Of a stretch of DNA of 64,000 nucleotides, positions 44,210 to 52,851 are shown piece by piece; positions within the stretch are counted from its first letter, which is position 1; each line of letters begins with the position of its first letter. Source of the stretch: Sulfobacillus sp. (GTDB lineage: Bacteria > Bacillota > Sulfobacillia > Sulfobacillales > Sulfobacillaceae); NCBI GenBank assembly GCA_027309085.1, contig DAIDDL010000003.1, forward strand, positions 51,643 to 115,642, in the 5' to 3' direction. A program made the translations under genes and the position numbers. The notes below the pieces were generated by a model. The model was not told the origin of the DNA, did no database searches, and was given only the letters and a program-made list of their open reading frames with translations.

Positions 44210-44230
44210 CCTGGTGACTCAGTCACTAGG
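44210..44230. promoter_or_regulatory. Second inverted repeat in the leader
   Basis: CCTGGTGACT and AGTCACTAGG flank a central C, with nine of ten bases pairing. It directly follows the FadR-type palindrome and could be a second operator or an mRNA hairpin. It includes a TGACTCAGTCA core. Confidence 0.4.
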
Positions 44231-44310
44231 TAACACTGACCATTAATTTTACGGATGTGCCACAATCATTCGTGCTTCCTAATCGCACCGAAATTGGGGG
44301 AATTGAGAAA

Positions 44311-45558
44311 ATGGCAACAGAAAAAAACGGCATTATTCCCATTACGACCGCAGAACGTCCAGCCTTTTGGGCGACTTTCATGGGATGGGGTCTAGACGGA
44401 TTCGACTATATGATGTATGCAATCGTCTTGACAGCGATGATCCAGGCCTTTCATCTGTCTGACGCTGCTGGTGGCCTTATTGGCACCACCACATTAGTCT
44501 TTTCCGCTATTGGTGGCATGTTGGCCGGAACCGTCGCGGATCGAATTGGTAGAGTGCGCACGTTGAGTTTAGCCGTCATTGTCTATTCGGTATTTACCGC
44601 GTTGTCGGGATTGGCGACATCGTTCCCTGAGCTTTTGGTATTTCGAGCAGCAGAAGGATTAGGGTTTGGGGGTGAATGGGCGGTCGGTGCCGTCTTGATT
44701 GCCGAAACCGTGCGTGGCCCGGTTCGCGGACGTGTGCTCGGATTTGTACAAGGAGCCTGGGCTTTTGGCTGGGCTCTGGCGGTAATTGCTTCTATTATCA
44801 TTTTGCCGCTAGCGGGTGCCATTGGTTGGCGTATTATGTTCTTCATAGGCATCTTACCTGCGTTCTTAAGTGTCTATATATTGCGTAAAGTTAAAGAGCC
44901 CGAAGTGTGGATGAAGAATCGTACCAAATCTAATCGTAAAACGGGGGTAAGCTTCTTTCGGATTTTTTCCCCGGGTATCTTGCGCAAAACCATTTTTGCC
45001 ACGCTGTTAGCAGTTGGTGCTCAATCTGGATACTATGCGATTTTCACATGGCTTCCGACCTATCTTAAGGTGGACAAACATCTCTCACTGATTGGTTCGA
45101 GTGGCTATTTGGCTATTATCATCGTGGGATCGTTTGCGGGCTACGTGCTATCGGGATATATTAACGATGGAATAGGCCGAAAGGCGACGTTTGCCATCTA
45201 CGCCATCTTCAGCGGAGCGATTATTTTGATCTACACGCATTTCCCGATCAGTCCCGGTCTGATGATGGTCTTGAGTTTTCCTTTGGGGTTCTTTGCCTCG
45301 GGAATCTTTACCGGGTTTGGCCCATTTTTGTCAGAGCTCTATCCGACGGAATATCGGGGTGCTGGTCAAGGATTTACCTATAATTTTGGTCGCGGAGTAG
45401 CTGGATTTGCGCCACTATTGGTAGGAACACTGGCAGGCCGTTATGGGCTCGCTGGAGGAATATCCATATTTGGCCCGGCAGCCTATATATTGTGCCTAAT
45501 TGCCCTTCTGTTTCTACCCGAAACGAAAGGTGTAGACTTGGCTAGAGTCAGTGCTTAA
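44311..45558 (+). CDS. MFS permease (SHS/aromatic-acid or carboxylate symporter type)
   Basis: Twelve-helix secondary transporter of about 415 residues. Seen are WGLDGFDYMMYAIVLTAMIQ in helix 1 (the D-x-x-D/F-D-Y-M pattern of acid symporters), loop 2-3 GTVADRIGRVRTLSLAV (MFS motif G-x3-D-R-x-GR), FRAAEGLGFGGEWAVGAVLI, and the mirror loop YINDGIGRKATFAIYAIFSG. Start ATG 44311 follows GGGGGAATTG; an upstream in-frame ATG at 44257 is less suitable. It heads the operon with pxpB and pxpC, so 5-oxoproline, a 2-hydroxy dicarboxylate or a related acid is a plausible substrate. Confidence 0.85.
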   Translation: MATEKNGIIPITTAERPAFWATFMGWGLDGFDYMMYAIVLTAMIQAFHLSDAAGGLIGTTTLVFSAIGGMLAGTVADRIGRVRTLSLAVIVYSVFTALSGLATSFPELLVFRAAEGLGFGGEWAVGAVLIAETVRGPVRGRVLGFVQGAWAFGWALAVIASIIILPLAGAIGWRIMFFIGILPAFLSVYILRKVKEPEVWMKNRTKSNRKTGVSFFRIFSPGILRKTIFATLLAVGAQSGYYAIFTWLPTYLKVDKHLSLIGSSGYLAIIIVGSFAGYVLSGYINDGIGRKATFAIYAIFSGAIILIYTHFPISPGLMMVLSFPLGFFASGIFTGFGPFLSELYPTEYRGAGQGFTYNFGRGVAGFAPLLVGTLAGRYGLAGGISIFGPAAYILCLIALLFLPETKGVDLARVSA

Positions 45559-45592
45559 GACAAACACTCAAATTGGATAGGTGGGAAAGGCC

Positions 45593-46324
45593 ATGGCTAA
45601 TACGTTATGGCAACAAGCGTTGTGGGCCGGAGACGGTGCCATCGTGCTGAAGTTTGGCCAACTGATTGATCCGGATGTCAACCGGCTCGTACACCGTGTA
45701 GGAACTGCAGTGCGTTCGGCCGATATTCCTGGCGTATGGGGCATTGTACCCGCATATACGACGTTGCTAGTGGAATATGATCCAGTTGCCACCAGCGGTG
45801 AGCGGGTATTGTCCATTATCGAGAAACTACCTGTCGAAGAAGATAACCGGCTACCGCGAACCTTTGTGGTTCCAGTACTCTACGGAGGAGAGGGAGGGGC
45901 GGATTTACTGTACGCAGCGAACACATTGGGACTAGCGCCTGAACAGGTGATACGCCAGCACACTGCGTCACCATATCTCATTTACTGTCTCGGGTTTTCT
46001 CCGGGATTTCCTCTTTGTGGAACTCTTGCATCAGAACTACAGCTTCCACGGCGTTCGTCGCCACGGACGGTAGTGCCTGCCGGGTCAGTCGCGATTGCTG
46101 GCGCGCAAACCGGCGTCTACCCAACGGAAACTCCCGGGGGATGGCATCTCCTTGGTCGAACTCCCGTGCAACTCTTTGATATCCAAAGGGATCCGCCTAT
46201 TTTATACCAACCAGGCGATTATTTGTGGTTTCGTGCAGTGGATGACGATGAATTTATCCATCTTAAGGACTTAGTCCTTACTGGCCATGAGGTCGTCAAG
46301 GAGGTGCCTTATGCCGCGAATTAA
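45593..46324 (+). CDS. pxpB: 5-oxoprolinase subunit PxpB (KipI/allophanate hydrolase subunit 1 family)
   Basis: Subunit of the ATP-dependent 5-oxoprolinase PxpABC that opens 5-oxoproline to glutamate. 243 residues with GDGAIVLKFGQLIDPDVNRL, GIVPAYTTLLVEYDP, FVVPVLYGGEGGADLL, YLIYCLGFSPGFPLCGTLA, RSSPRTVVPAGSVAIAG and GVYPTETPGGWHLLGRTPV. These are the usual PxpB/KipI motifs. ATG 45593 follows GGGAAAGG; a GTG at 45581 would add four residues. It overlaps pxpC by 14 bases. Confidence 0.9.
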   Translation: MANTLWQQALWAGDGAIVLKFGQLIDPDVNRLVHRVGTAVRSADIPGVWGIVPAYTTLLVEYDPVATSGERVLSIIEKLPVEEDNRLPRTFVVPVLYGGEGGADLLYAANTLGLAPEQVIRQHTASPYLIYCLGFSPGFPLCGTLASELQLPRRSSPRTVVPAGSVAIAGAQTGVYPTETPGGWHLLGRTPVQLFDIQRDPPILYQPGDYLWFRAVDDDEFIHLKDLVLTGHEVVKEVPYAAN

Positions 46325-47249
46325 AGTTTTGCGGCCAGGGCTTCAAACGTCCGTACAGGACGCTGGTCGCCGGGGATATGAACATCTTGGCATCATGGTC
46401 AGCGGCCAAGTAGACGACTATGCAGCGGCATGGGCGAATCGTTTGTTGGATAATCCGCAAGGAGCTGCCCTTCTCGAAATAACTCTTTTGGGTCCTGAAT
46501 TAGAAGCCCTCGACGATGGTTGGGCCGCATTGGCGGGAGCGGACTTGTCGGCCGTTATTGGTAAAAGCCCTTGGAGTCCGGGGTGTTCGCGATATCTTAA
46601 AGCGGGAGATCGGGTTCGCTTTTCAAGAAGTAAGAAAGGAGCCAGGGCATATCTTGCCCTGGCTGGTGGTATAAACGTGCCACACATTCTTGGTAGCCGA
46701 TCGACTGATCTGGTCTCGAAGTTTGGAGGTGTGTCGGGCCGCACAGTAGCAAGCGGAGACATATTAAGTTACCCCGGTGGAGCAAGACGCCTAGTGTTTG
46801 CGCCTGTGGAGACCTGTCTTTGGAGCGAGGAAATCCGTATCTTGCCTGGTGTACATCTTGATCGGTTTCGGGATAGCATGTGGAACCGGATGCTGGCGAC
46901 GAGCTTTCAGGTTAGCCAACATTCGGATCGAGTAGGCATTCGACTGGAGGGCGGGCCCCTCACTGATGAATATTTGCGGGGTGATGCCATTTCCGAAGGG
47001 CTCGCTATTGGTTCTATTGAGGTGCCACCTAGTGGCGAATTGCTTATACTCCTGAAATCACGGGGAAGTATCGGAGGCTATCCCACAGCGGCTCACGTCA
47101 TTCAAGCCGATTGGCCGGTTCTAGGGCAACTCAAACCCGGTAATACGGTGCATTTTGGTGCCGTGAGCCGCAAAGAAGCCAGAGATGCCTTAGCGGAGCA
47201 ACAAGCGTGGCTGAAGATAAAACCTTTGGAGGTGGGATCCCCTAATTAG
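46311..47249 (+). CDS. pxpC: 5-oxoprolinase subunit PxpC (KipA/biotin-dependent carboxyltransferase-like family)
   Basis: Partner of PxpB, 312 residues. It starts IKVLRPGLQTSVQDAGRRGY, EHLGIMVSGQVDDYAAAWAN, then NPQGAALLEITLLGPELEAL, LAGADLSAVI, RAYLALAGGINVPHILGSRS, TDLVSKFGG, SDRVGIRLEGGPL, and ends near SIGGYPTAAHVIQADWPVLG, all typical. AAGGAGGTG precedes ATG 46311. PxpA follows after a gap of about 265 bases. Confidence 0.9.
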   Translation: MPRIKVLRPGLQTSVQDAGRRGYEHLGIMVSGQVDDYAAAWANRLLDNPQGAALLEITLLGPELEALDDGWAALAGADLSAVIGKSPWSPGCSRYLKAGDRVRFSRSKKGARAYLALAGGINVPHILGSRSTDLVSKFGGVSGRTVASGDILSYPGGARRLVFAPVETCLWSEEIRILPGVHLDRFRDSMWNRMLATSFQVSQHSDRVGIRLEGGPLTDEYLRGDAISEGLAIGSIEVPPSGELLILLKSRGSIGGYPTAAHVIQADWPVLGQLKPGNTVHFGAVSRKEARDALAEQQAWLKIKPLEVGSPN

Positions 47250-47515
47250 AAGCGCATTGTTCCGATAAAGGACAGGTAACCGTGATACCTTCGTACGTGA
47301 AATACATTGAGGAGCCCGGGCAGAGAGCCTTCCCGAAAGGGAACCAACGGGGTAAGAGGGCCATGCCTTAACGACTTTTGCAACTAAACACTGTCAGGAT
47401 CGCATTCGGTCTTTGCAAGCATGGTGCTGGCTATCTATCTGGGTGAGGCAGCAATTGTCGAAGAAGAACCCGGTGGAGTAGAAGAAAAGGATAACTAGGG
47501 AGGTTTAATTAAGAA
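47250..47515. other. Spacer between pxpC and pxpA
   Basis: 266 bases without a recognised gene, although pxp operons are usually compact. A tiny frame at 47419-47500 encodes an acidic peptide of about 26 residues just before the ribosome site GGGAGG; no family recognised. It may be the scar of a lost gene. Confidence 0.3.
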
Positions 47516-48286
47516 ATGGCCAATGTAGTGGATATCAATTGTGACATGGGAGAGAGTTTTGGTGCATGGAAGATTGGTGAGGATGCACAAGTTATGCGGT
47601 TTATCTCTTCGGCAAATGTTGCCTGCGGATTTCATGGCGGCGATCCCCGGGTCATGGCTCACACGGTTGCCATGGCACGAGACCTGGGTGTCGGAGTAGG
47701 AGCTCATCCGGGGTTTAGCGATCTAGTCGGCTTTGGTCGTCGTAATCTTGATGTGACGCCCGATGAGGCACGAACCGACGTTTTGTACCAAATTGGCGCG
47801 CTTTTTGGATTTAGTCGTCGTTTTGGGGTACCGCTTCAACACGTTAAACCCCATGGACAATTAAACAACCTGAGCATGACTGATCGGACTTTGGCGGACG
47901 CCATCGTAGCCGGAATTCGAGACTTTGACCCCTCGCTCTTGGTGGTTTCCTATGGGGGAGAACTAGGTAAAGCGGCCGAGGCGGCTAGGATGCGGGTGGC
48001 CTATGAAGTATTTGCTGACCGTGAATATAATCCCGACGGCACCTTGGTATCCCGGCGAATTCCTGGAGCCGTGATCCACGATCCTGACCGCGTTGTGGAG
48101 CGGGCTATTACCATGGTCCGTGATGGGCGAGTCAAAACCATGGAGGGTAGCTGGTTGGAGTTGGTGGTTCACACGATCTGTGTGCACGGCGATACGCAAG
48201 GGGCGACAGGTCTAGTGGCACGTTTACGAGATGGATTTCGCGAAGCAGGTATCAAAGTGGTACCCATGTCTCAGATCGTGGAGTAA
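47516..48286 (+). CDS. pxpA: 5-oxoprolinase subunit PxpA (LamB/YcsF family)
   Basis: Metal-dependent lactam-opening subunit, 256 residues. It shows VDINCDMGESFGAWKIGEDA at the N-terminus, ISSANVACGFHGGDPRVMAH, GVGVGAHPGFSDLVGFGRRN, LQHVKPHGQLNNLSM (LYN usually replaced here by LNN), YEVFADREYNPDGTLVSRR and ICVHGDTQGATGLV. Each is a family motif with conserved Asp and His. GGGAGG lies before ATG 47516. Together with PxpB and PxpC it makes a complete 5-oxoprolinase. Confidence 0.9.
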   Translation: MANVVDINCDMGESFGAWKIGEDAQVMRFISSANVACGFHGGDPRVMAHTVAMARDLGVGVGAHPGFSDLVGFGRRNLDVTPDEARTDVLYQIGALFGFSRRFGVPLQHVKPHGQLNNLSMTDRTLADAIVAGIRDFDPSLLVVSYGGELGKAAEAARMRVAYEVFADREYNPDGTLVSRRIPGAVIHDPDRVVERAITMVRDGRVKTMEGSWLELVVHTICVHGDTQGATGLVARLRDGFREAGIKVVPMSQIVE

Positions 48287-48415
48287 CGGTCACTGGGGTC
48301 TCCAAGTTTTTGGTTCTTGTGTCACGCTGAATTGCGTAGACCATCTGCGAAGCCCAACTCCAGTTCGATACAGAATAGATGAGTCGGGTCACGAATAGGA
48401 AAGGACGAAACCAAG

Positions 48416-49081
48416 ATGCTCGTGGACCTATCACATACTTTAGAAAATGATCAGCCGAGCTTTCCCACCCACACCAAATTCTTTCGCATGATGTGGAACT
48501 TGCTCGAGTTCGGGGATCGATCGGCACATGCTCAAATTATTATGGGGGAACATTCCGGCACACATGTGGATGCACCTATCCATTTTTATCGGGATGGAGC
48601 GACCATTGACATTATTGAGTTAGAGCGATTTACGGGTTTAGGTCGATGCGTGGACGCAACCGACGTCGGCCCAAATCAGTCATTGTCCGCCGACGATCTC
48701 TTGCGCTTTGAAAAGCGCGATGGTGTCATTGCCAAAGGAGAGACAGTGCTTTTGCATTATGGTTTCGACAGATTATGGCAGAAAGGGGCAGGCGCACATG
48801 AGTACCGCACAGCATGGCCCGGTCTCTCTAATGATGCAGCGGTATTTCTGGTGGAGCGGGGGGTAAAGGCCGTAGGCACGGATGCCATTTCCATCGATAC
48901 GTCTAAGGACCAGGCAATTTTTGCCCATCAACAGCTTTTGGGTGCTGGCGTGGTTATTTACGAAAATTTGACTCGGTTGGAATTGCTGGTGGGTTACCGG
49001 TTTCGTTTTTGGGGAATGCCGCTCCGAATTGGTGGAGGTACTGGATCACCGGTACGTGCTTTTGCCGATATCTTGCTTTAA
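48416..49081 (+). CDS. Cyclase-family metal hydrolase (kynurenine-formamidase-like)
   Basis: 221-residue member of the cyclase superfamily (PF04199). The metal motif HSGTHVDAPIHF (HxGTHxDxPxHF) is intact near residue 45; further segments are GETVLLHYGFDRLW, RTAWPGLSNDAAVFLVERGV, and VGTDAISIDT. Relatives hydrolyse cyclic amides or formamides (kynurenine formamidase, isatin hydrolase). Placed 129 bases after pxpA, it may open a ring related to 5-oxoproline, or process a neighbouring substrate; not known. Confidence 0.82.
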   Translation: MLVDLSHTLENDQPSFPTHTKFFRMMWNLLEFGDRSAHAQIIMGEHSGTHVDAPIHFYRDGATIDIIELERFTGLGRCVDATDVGPNQSLSADDLLRFEKRDGVIAKGETVLLHYGFDRLWQKGAGAHEYRTAWPGLSNDAAVFLVERGVKAVGTDAISIDTSKDQAIFAHQQLLGAGVVIYENLTRLELLVGYRFRFWGMPLRIGGGTGSPVRAFADILL

Positions 49082-49175
49082 CACTTCATACATCCCCGGA
49101 AAATGACGTGTTCCAAAGTGGATGGAAGATGGTATAGTTTCTGCAATTAGTGTGTGAAGTGGAGGGCGTCGCCTG

Positions 49176-49300
49176 ATGACGTTGCGGGAGTCGCAAGATT
49201 ACTTCGGAATGGAAGCGCATGCTAAGAACATGTGTTCCAGCAGCGTTCGCTGAACGGTTTTGTTTGCCCGAAATGCCAGGGCACGAAATACTGGACCGCC
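49176..49300 (+). pseudogene. IS1595-family transposase, N-terminal fragment
   Basis: From ATG 49176 the sequence encodes MTLRESQDYFGMEAHAKN, and after a frameshift VFQQRSLNGFVCPKCQGTKY. This is the start of IS1595-type transposases with the first zinc-ribbon CPKC. The rest of the gene is absent. Confidence 0.6.
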
Positions 49301-49410
49301 CTGGCTGTAGAGGGCTCGGACTGTTCCGAAAAATTCCCGCGAGAAACGGGCGCTTGGCCGCCTTCACTCAAGCCGGGGCCTTCGAGCCGGCTCCGGGGCC
49401 AGAAACTGGC

Positions 49411-50310
49411 TCAGGACGCGGGGTTCAGCGTGACCTGGTAGCCGAGGCCTTCGAGGCGTTTAATGGCCTGTCGCGCGATCCGTTCGTGGTCGCGCTGGTC
49501 GAAGTATTCGACGCCGAGGTCGACATCGGCTTGCTGCCGTGTGAGCATGTACCAGAGGTCCACTACCAGCGTAGCGACAATCACGGCGGCGCGCTTGGGC
49601 CCCTTCGTGCGGGCCATGTGGCGATATTGGGCCCCCACATACGTCGCTTTCGTGCGCCCCGCGGCCTGTCCGGCTTCCACCAGCACCGCGCGGAGACTGC
49701 GATTGCCGGGAATCGTGCGCCCGGACAGGCGTTTGCCAGCACTCTCGTGGTGGCCCGGGGCCAGGTCGACCCACTTCGCCAGGGCCTCCGGACTCCGAAA
49801 GGCGTCCACGGTGGGGTCGATTTCGGCCAAGACCGTCTCAGCGGTCCGGCGTCCCACCACGGGATGCGTCTGCAGGAGATTCCGGGTCTCCGCAAAAGGG
49901 GTGAGACGGGTCTCTTCACTTCGGTGTCGAGGGCGGTAATCTGCTCGTCGAGCGTCGTCAGGTGGCGCAGTTGCTGGATCAAGAGAAACTGCTGGTGGCG
50001 GCCCATCAGCCCTTCTAACGCCCGCATCAGTTCCTCAGGGGTGGCCCGGCCCGGATGCGGTCATCGGCCAACGCGGCCAGTTGGGCGGGGGAATCGGTCT
50101 CCCCCCTCGCGCCAAGGCGCGGAGGATGCGGGTGCCGGAGATGCCGAGGACATCGCTGATCACAGATCCGAGCGGGATGTTGGCGCCTTCCAACACCTTC
50201 TGAATCCGGTTGGCCTCTCGTGCGCGCTCTTCGATTGAAGCTGGGCTGGAGCAGGCCATGTTGCAACAAGTCGGCAATCCACTCACTGTCTTTGACATCG
50301 GTTTTGTCAT
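49411..50310 (-). pseudogene. IS110-family transposase, middle and C-terminal part, multiply frameshifted
   Basis: On the minus strand from 50310 down: KTDVKDSEWIADLLQHGLLQ (last acidic residues of the DEDD domain), EERAREANRIQKVLEGANIP, LGSVISDVLGISGTRILRAL, MRALEGLMGRHQQFLLIQQL, RLTPFAETRNLLQTHPVVGR, RTAETVLAEIDPTVDAFRSP, LAPGHHESAGKRLSGRTIPG, YVGAQYRHMARTKGPKRAAV and the C-terminus RLEGLGYQVTLNPAS. At least three frame changes. The N-terminal part of the same protein is found immediately beyond, but on the plus strand. Confidence 0.85.
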
Positions 50311-50340
50311 GTGAGCAGCCTGAATTTGGGAGGCTGTCCG

Positions 50341-50625
50341 ATGAACGTCGTGTTTCCCCGCTGCGCGGGACTCGATGTGCATAAGAAAACCGTCGTCGCC
50401 TGCGTGTTGATTCGGGACGACGCCGCACCCCGCAAGACGATCCAGACTTTTGGCACCGCTACCGCCGATCTCCGCACCCTAGCGGCCTGGCTCACGCAGC
50501 AGCAGGTCACCCATGTGGCGATGGAATCCACCGGCAGTGACTGGAAACCCGTATTCAATCTGTTAGAGGGCACGTTCACGAGTTGTCTAGTCAATCCCTC
50601 TCACATCAAGGCTGTCCCGGGCCTA
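50341..50625 (+). pseudogene. IS110-family transposase, N-terminal part, inverted relative to the rest
   Basis: The plus strand encodes MNVVFPRCAGLDVHKKTVVA (first catalytic Asp), TFGTATADLRTLAAWLTQQQ, VTHVAMESTGSDWKPVFNLL (Glu), LVNPSHIKAVPG, and then loses similarity. The expected continuation (KTDVKDSEW) lies just before it on the opposite strand, at 50310 downward. The two parts together make one gene with its 5' third flipped in place. Confidence 0.8.
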
Positions 50626-50639
50626 GGCCACGGGGCAAA

Positions 50640-51734
50640 GACGGAAAGAGAAAGGATTCTGTTCCACGTGCTGGGCCAGCGGCTCGCAACAAGGTGAGGT
50701 GCCCAATGGCGCTCCGGATCAAACTAAGGTGCGGCCTCGTGAGACCACAGACGAATCGATCTCCCCATGGGAGCGCCCTAGGATATTCGCCAGAGCCAGC
50801 GCCTGGACCTGCCAACAGGAGCGGTCAAATCGGCAGAGCCGGCCATTTTTCATGCGGCGGGGCGCGGCGGAGCAGCATGGGAAACTAATGCGCGCAATGG
50901 CGGCGGACAACTACTTGCGCTGACAGTTTCCAGAGAAGCTGACTATGAGCTAAGCGCGCAAGAATCTGAATCCTGAAACTTTCGAAGGGCTCAACAGAAC
51001 TGGTCGATTTAACATGGGCCAGCGTCTGGGATCAGATCATCGCCGCCTTCGAGGCGGTTTTGCACGACACACTCGATTTGACGCCCGGGCTGTTCATCCG
51101 TGATCGGCGCGGTAATTCGTGGGAATGGCTGGCGTTGTCCCTGGTCCCCTTCTCGGTTGTCACGATGGTCCCCTTTTGCTCTGCCATTCATAACACGCCA
51201 ACGTGCGCGCGACTTGGCGTAGCATGGCATGCCAGACGGCGGGCGGAATGGCCGCCAAATGGCGGGGCAGAGTATCGGCATTGGGGCACCCCAAACCGTT
51301 TCAAATATCCGGACCGATCCAATCTGCCAGTTGTTCCGCGCTCCGGACTTGCAGAAAACACCCGACCCACCAAAACATCGCCTCGAGGGCTCTGCGCAAA
51401 TGTCTGTCCAATCTCCTTGAACCATTGCGCCGGATGAAATAATTTAGGTATGGAACGCAAAACCTGTGTCATCATGAGGCGTTTCAGCTCCTGTGGAGCT
51501 TGTCAATGGGCACCACAACATAACGCACTGGGCGAACTGGTCCCGGTGCGGGCGTACGCCGCATGCCTGCCGGCGGCGACGGCCAGCCATGGGCGTATGT
51601 GACATGACGGTCCAGTCTGTAATGCACAGACTGGCCTCCCCAATCACTTATTGAGCCGATAAAATGGGAAAAATTCTATCTTTCTTTTATCAGTGCTGGG
51701 ACCGTCGGCTTCATATTGCGGTGGAGGCACATTA
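50640..51734. other. Degraded mobile-element debris, no intact gene
   Basis: About 1.1 kb with only fragmentary frames. On the minus strand around 51435-51200 joined frames give HPAQWFKEIGQTFAQS, MFWWVGCFLQVRSAEQLADW and PRHLAAIPPAVWHAMLRQVA, which reads like a real protein, possibly an unknown transposase. I cannot name the family. Nothing else recognisable. Confidence 0.3.
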
Positions 51735-52328
51735 TTAAGAGTTTGGCGAAGACTTGGCAATACCCTGCAAAAAAATATCGGCAAAATGTTGTCCAATAGC
51801 CGTCGGGGTTAACGGTCCTGCAGGACGCATCCACGTGTAGGTCCAATTACATTGGCCAAAGAGTGCTAGGGCCAGTAGGCGGGGCTCCATGTCGATGCGG
51901 AATACGCCGCTATTTTGACCTGCTTGGATAGTTCTCTCAAACATTTGCTCGTATTGATCGCGGATTGTTCTAACCTGCGCAAGAGAAGCAGGGGACAAAC
52001 GATGCAGTTCGCGAAAGAAAATGGTAACTTGATTTTGATACAGGGCGATCGATTCAATAAGAGAAAGGATTAGGGATCGTAGGGTTACCTCTGGAGACAG
52101 ATGGTGACTTAGAATTTCTTCGGCTTGGTTCATTTCCGATTCAATGAACTGGTGATGTATGGCTAATAAGATCTCTTCCTTTGAGGTGAAATAATAGTAC
52201 ATTGCCCCCTTCGTAACATGCGCTGCCTGAACAAGATCACTGACAGAAGTAGCATCATACCCTTTTTCCGCAAAAAGATTAATGGCCACATCCATTAAGC
52301 GTTTCTTGACATCCACAGTAACTTCCAT
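51735..52328 (-). CDS. TetR-family transcriptional regulator
   Basis: 197-residue repressor. The DNA-binding domain reads KKRLMDVAINLFAEKGYDAT, SVSDLVQAAHVTKGAMYYYF, TSKEEILLAIHHQFI. The C-terminal ligand domain is hydrophobic and typical of regulators of fatty-acid or acyl-CoA genes (RTIRDQYEQMFERTIQAGQN, SGVFRIDMEPRLLALALFGQ). ATG 52328 follows AGGAAGG. The nearest targets are the alcohol dehydrogenase and the acyl-CoA cluster starting at 54285, which has a palindrome across its promoter. Confidence 0.9.
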   Translation of the reverse strand: MEVTVDVKKRLMDVAINLFAEKGYDATSVSDLVQAAHVTKGAMYYYFTSKEEILLAIHHQFIESEMNQAEEILSHHLSPEVTLRSLILSLIESIALYQNQVTIFFRELHRLSPASLAQVRTIRDQYEQMFERTIQAGQNSGVFRIDMEPRLLALALFGQCNWTYTWMRPAGPLTPTAIGQHFADIFLQGIAKSSPNS

Positions 52329-52851
52329 CTTGATATCAATTCCTTCCTGAAAATAGTCTTACACGGACTACCGTGCCATCCAAATATATTTTACCACTCA
52401 CAATAAGCACCCATGGATGTGCCGTACCCCCACATACACAGGTGGTAAAATGACATCTGACGAAATTCGCGCAGGGCCTCCTGCACACGCTTCTGGCATT
52501 GAAGTCGGCCAAGCAGACGCTTGCGGCCTGACATCAAGATAGTAGGGCAGAAGCCGTTGCGAAAATTTGTGTCGGCCGGCGTTCCCTATCGCGAAGGTAC
52601 TCACAACTTCGGGACGCAAGGATCCTTCACGATGGGCCATCCTGTGCTTAATTTACTTGTGGTGTGGATGCGGCGGAGCGCACGTTACTGTAATTTGTCG
52701 TAGTTTTTGGCTATTTTGTCTTGGTTCACTTTAGAGAAGCCATCGAGTCTTCAGATCTAGAGTCGGAAGGCCCCTGTGCCGAGTGCGACATCTAGAGGTC
52801 TCTTTGCATCCTACGAACGTCGGCTAGAGATTGGTTCCTCAAGCGGTCCCT
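52329..52851. other. Intergenic region around the TetR promoter
   Basis: About 520 bases. The first 60 bases hold the TetR gene's own minus-strand promoter (TAAAAT-like -10). The rest shows short frames without families; nothing recognised. Confidence 0.3.

Noticed and set aside
49219-50238. 339-residue plus-strand frame through the IS110 relic
   Set aside because: It is the antisense of IS110 transposase sequence; the minus strand carries the conserved motifs.
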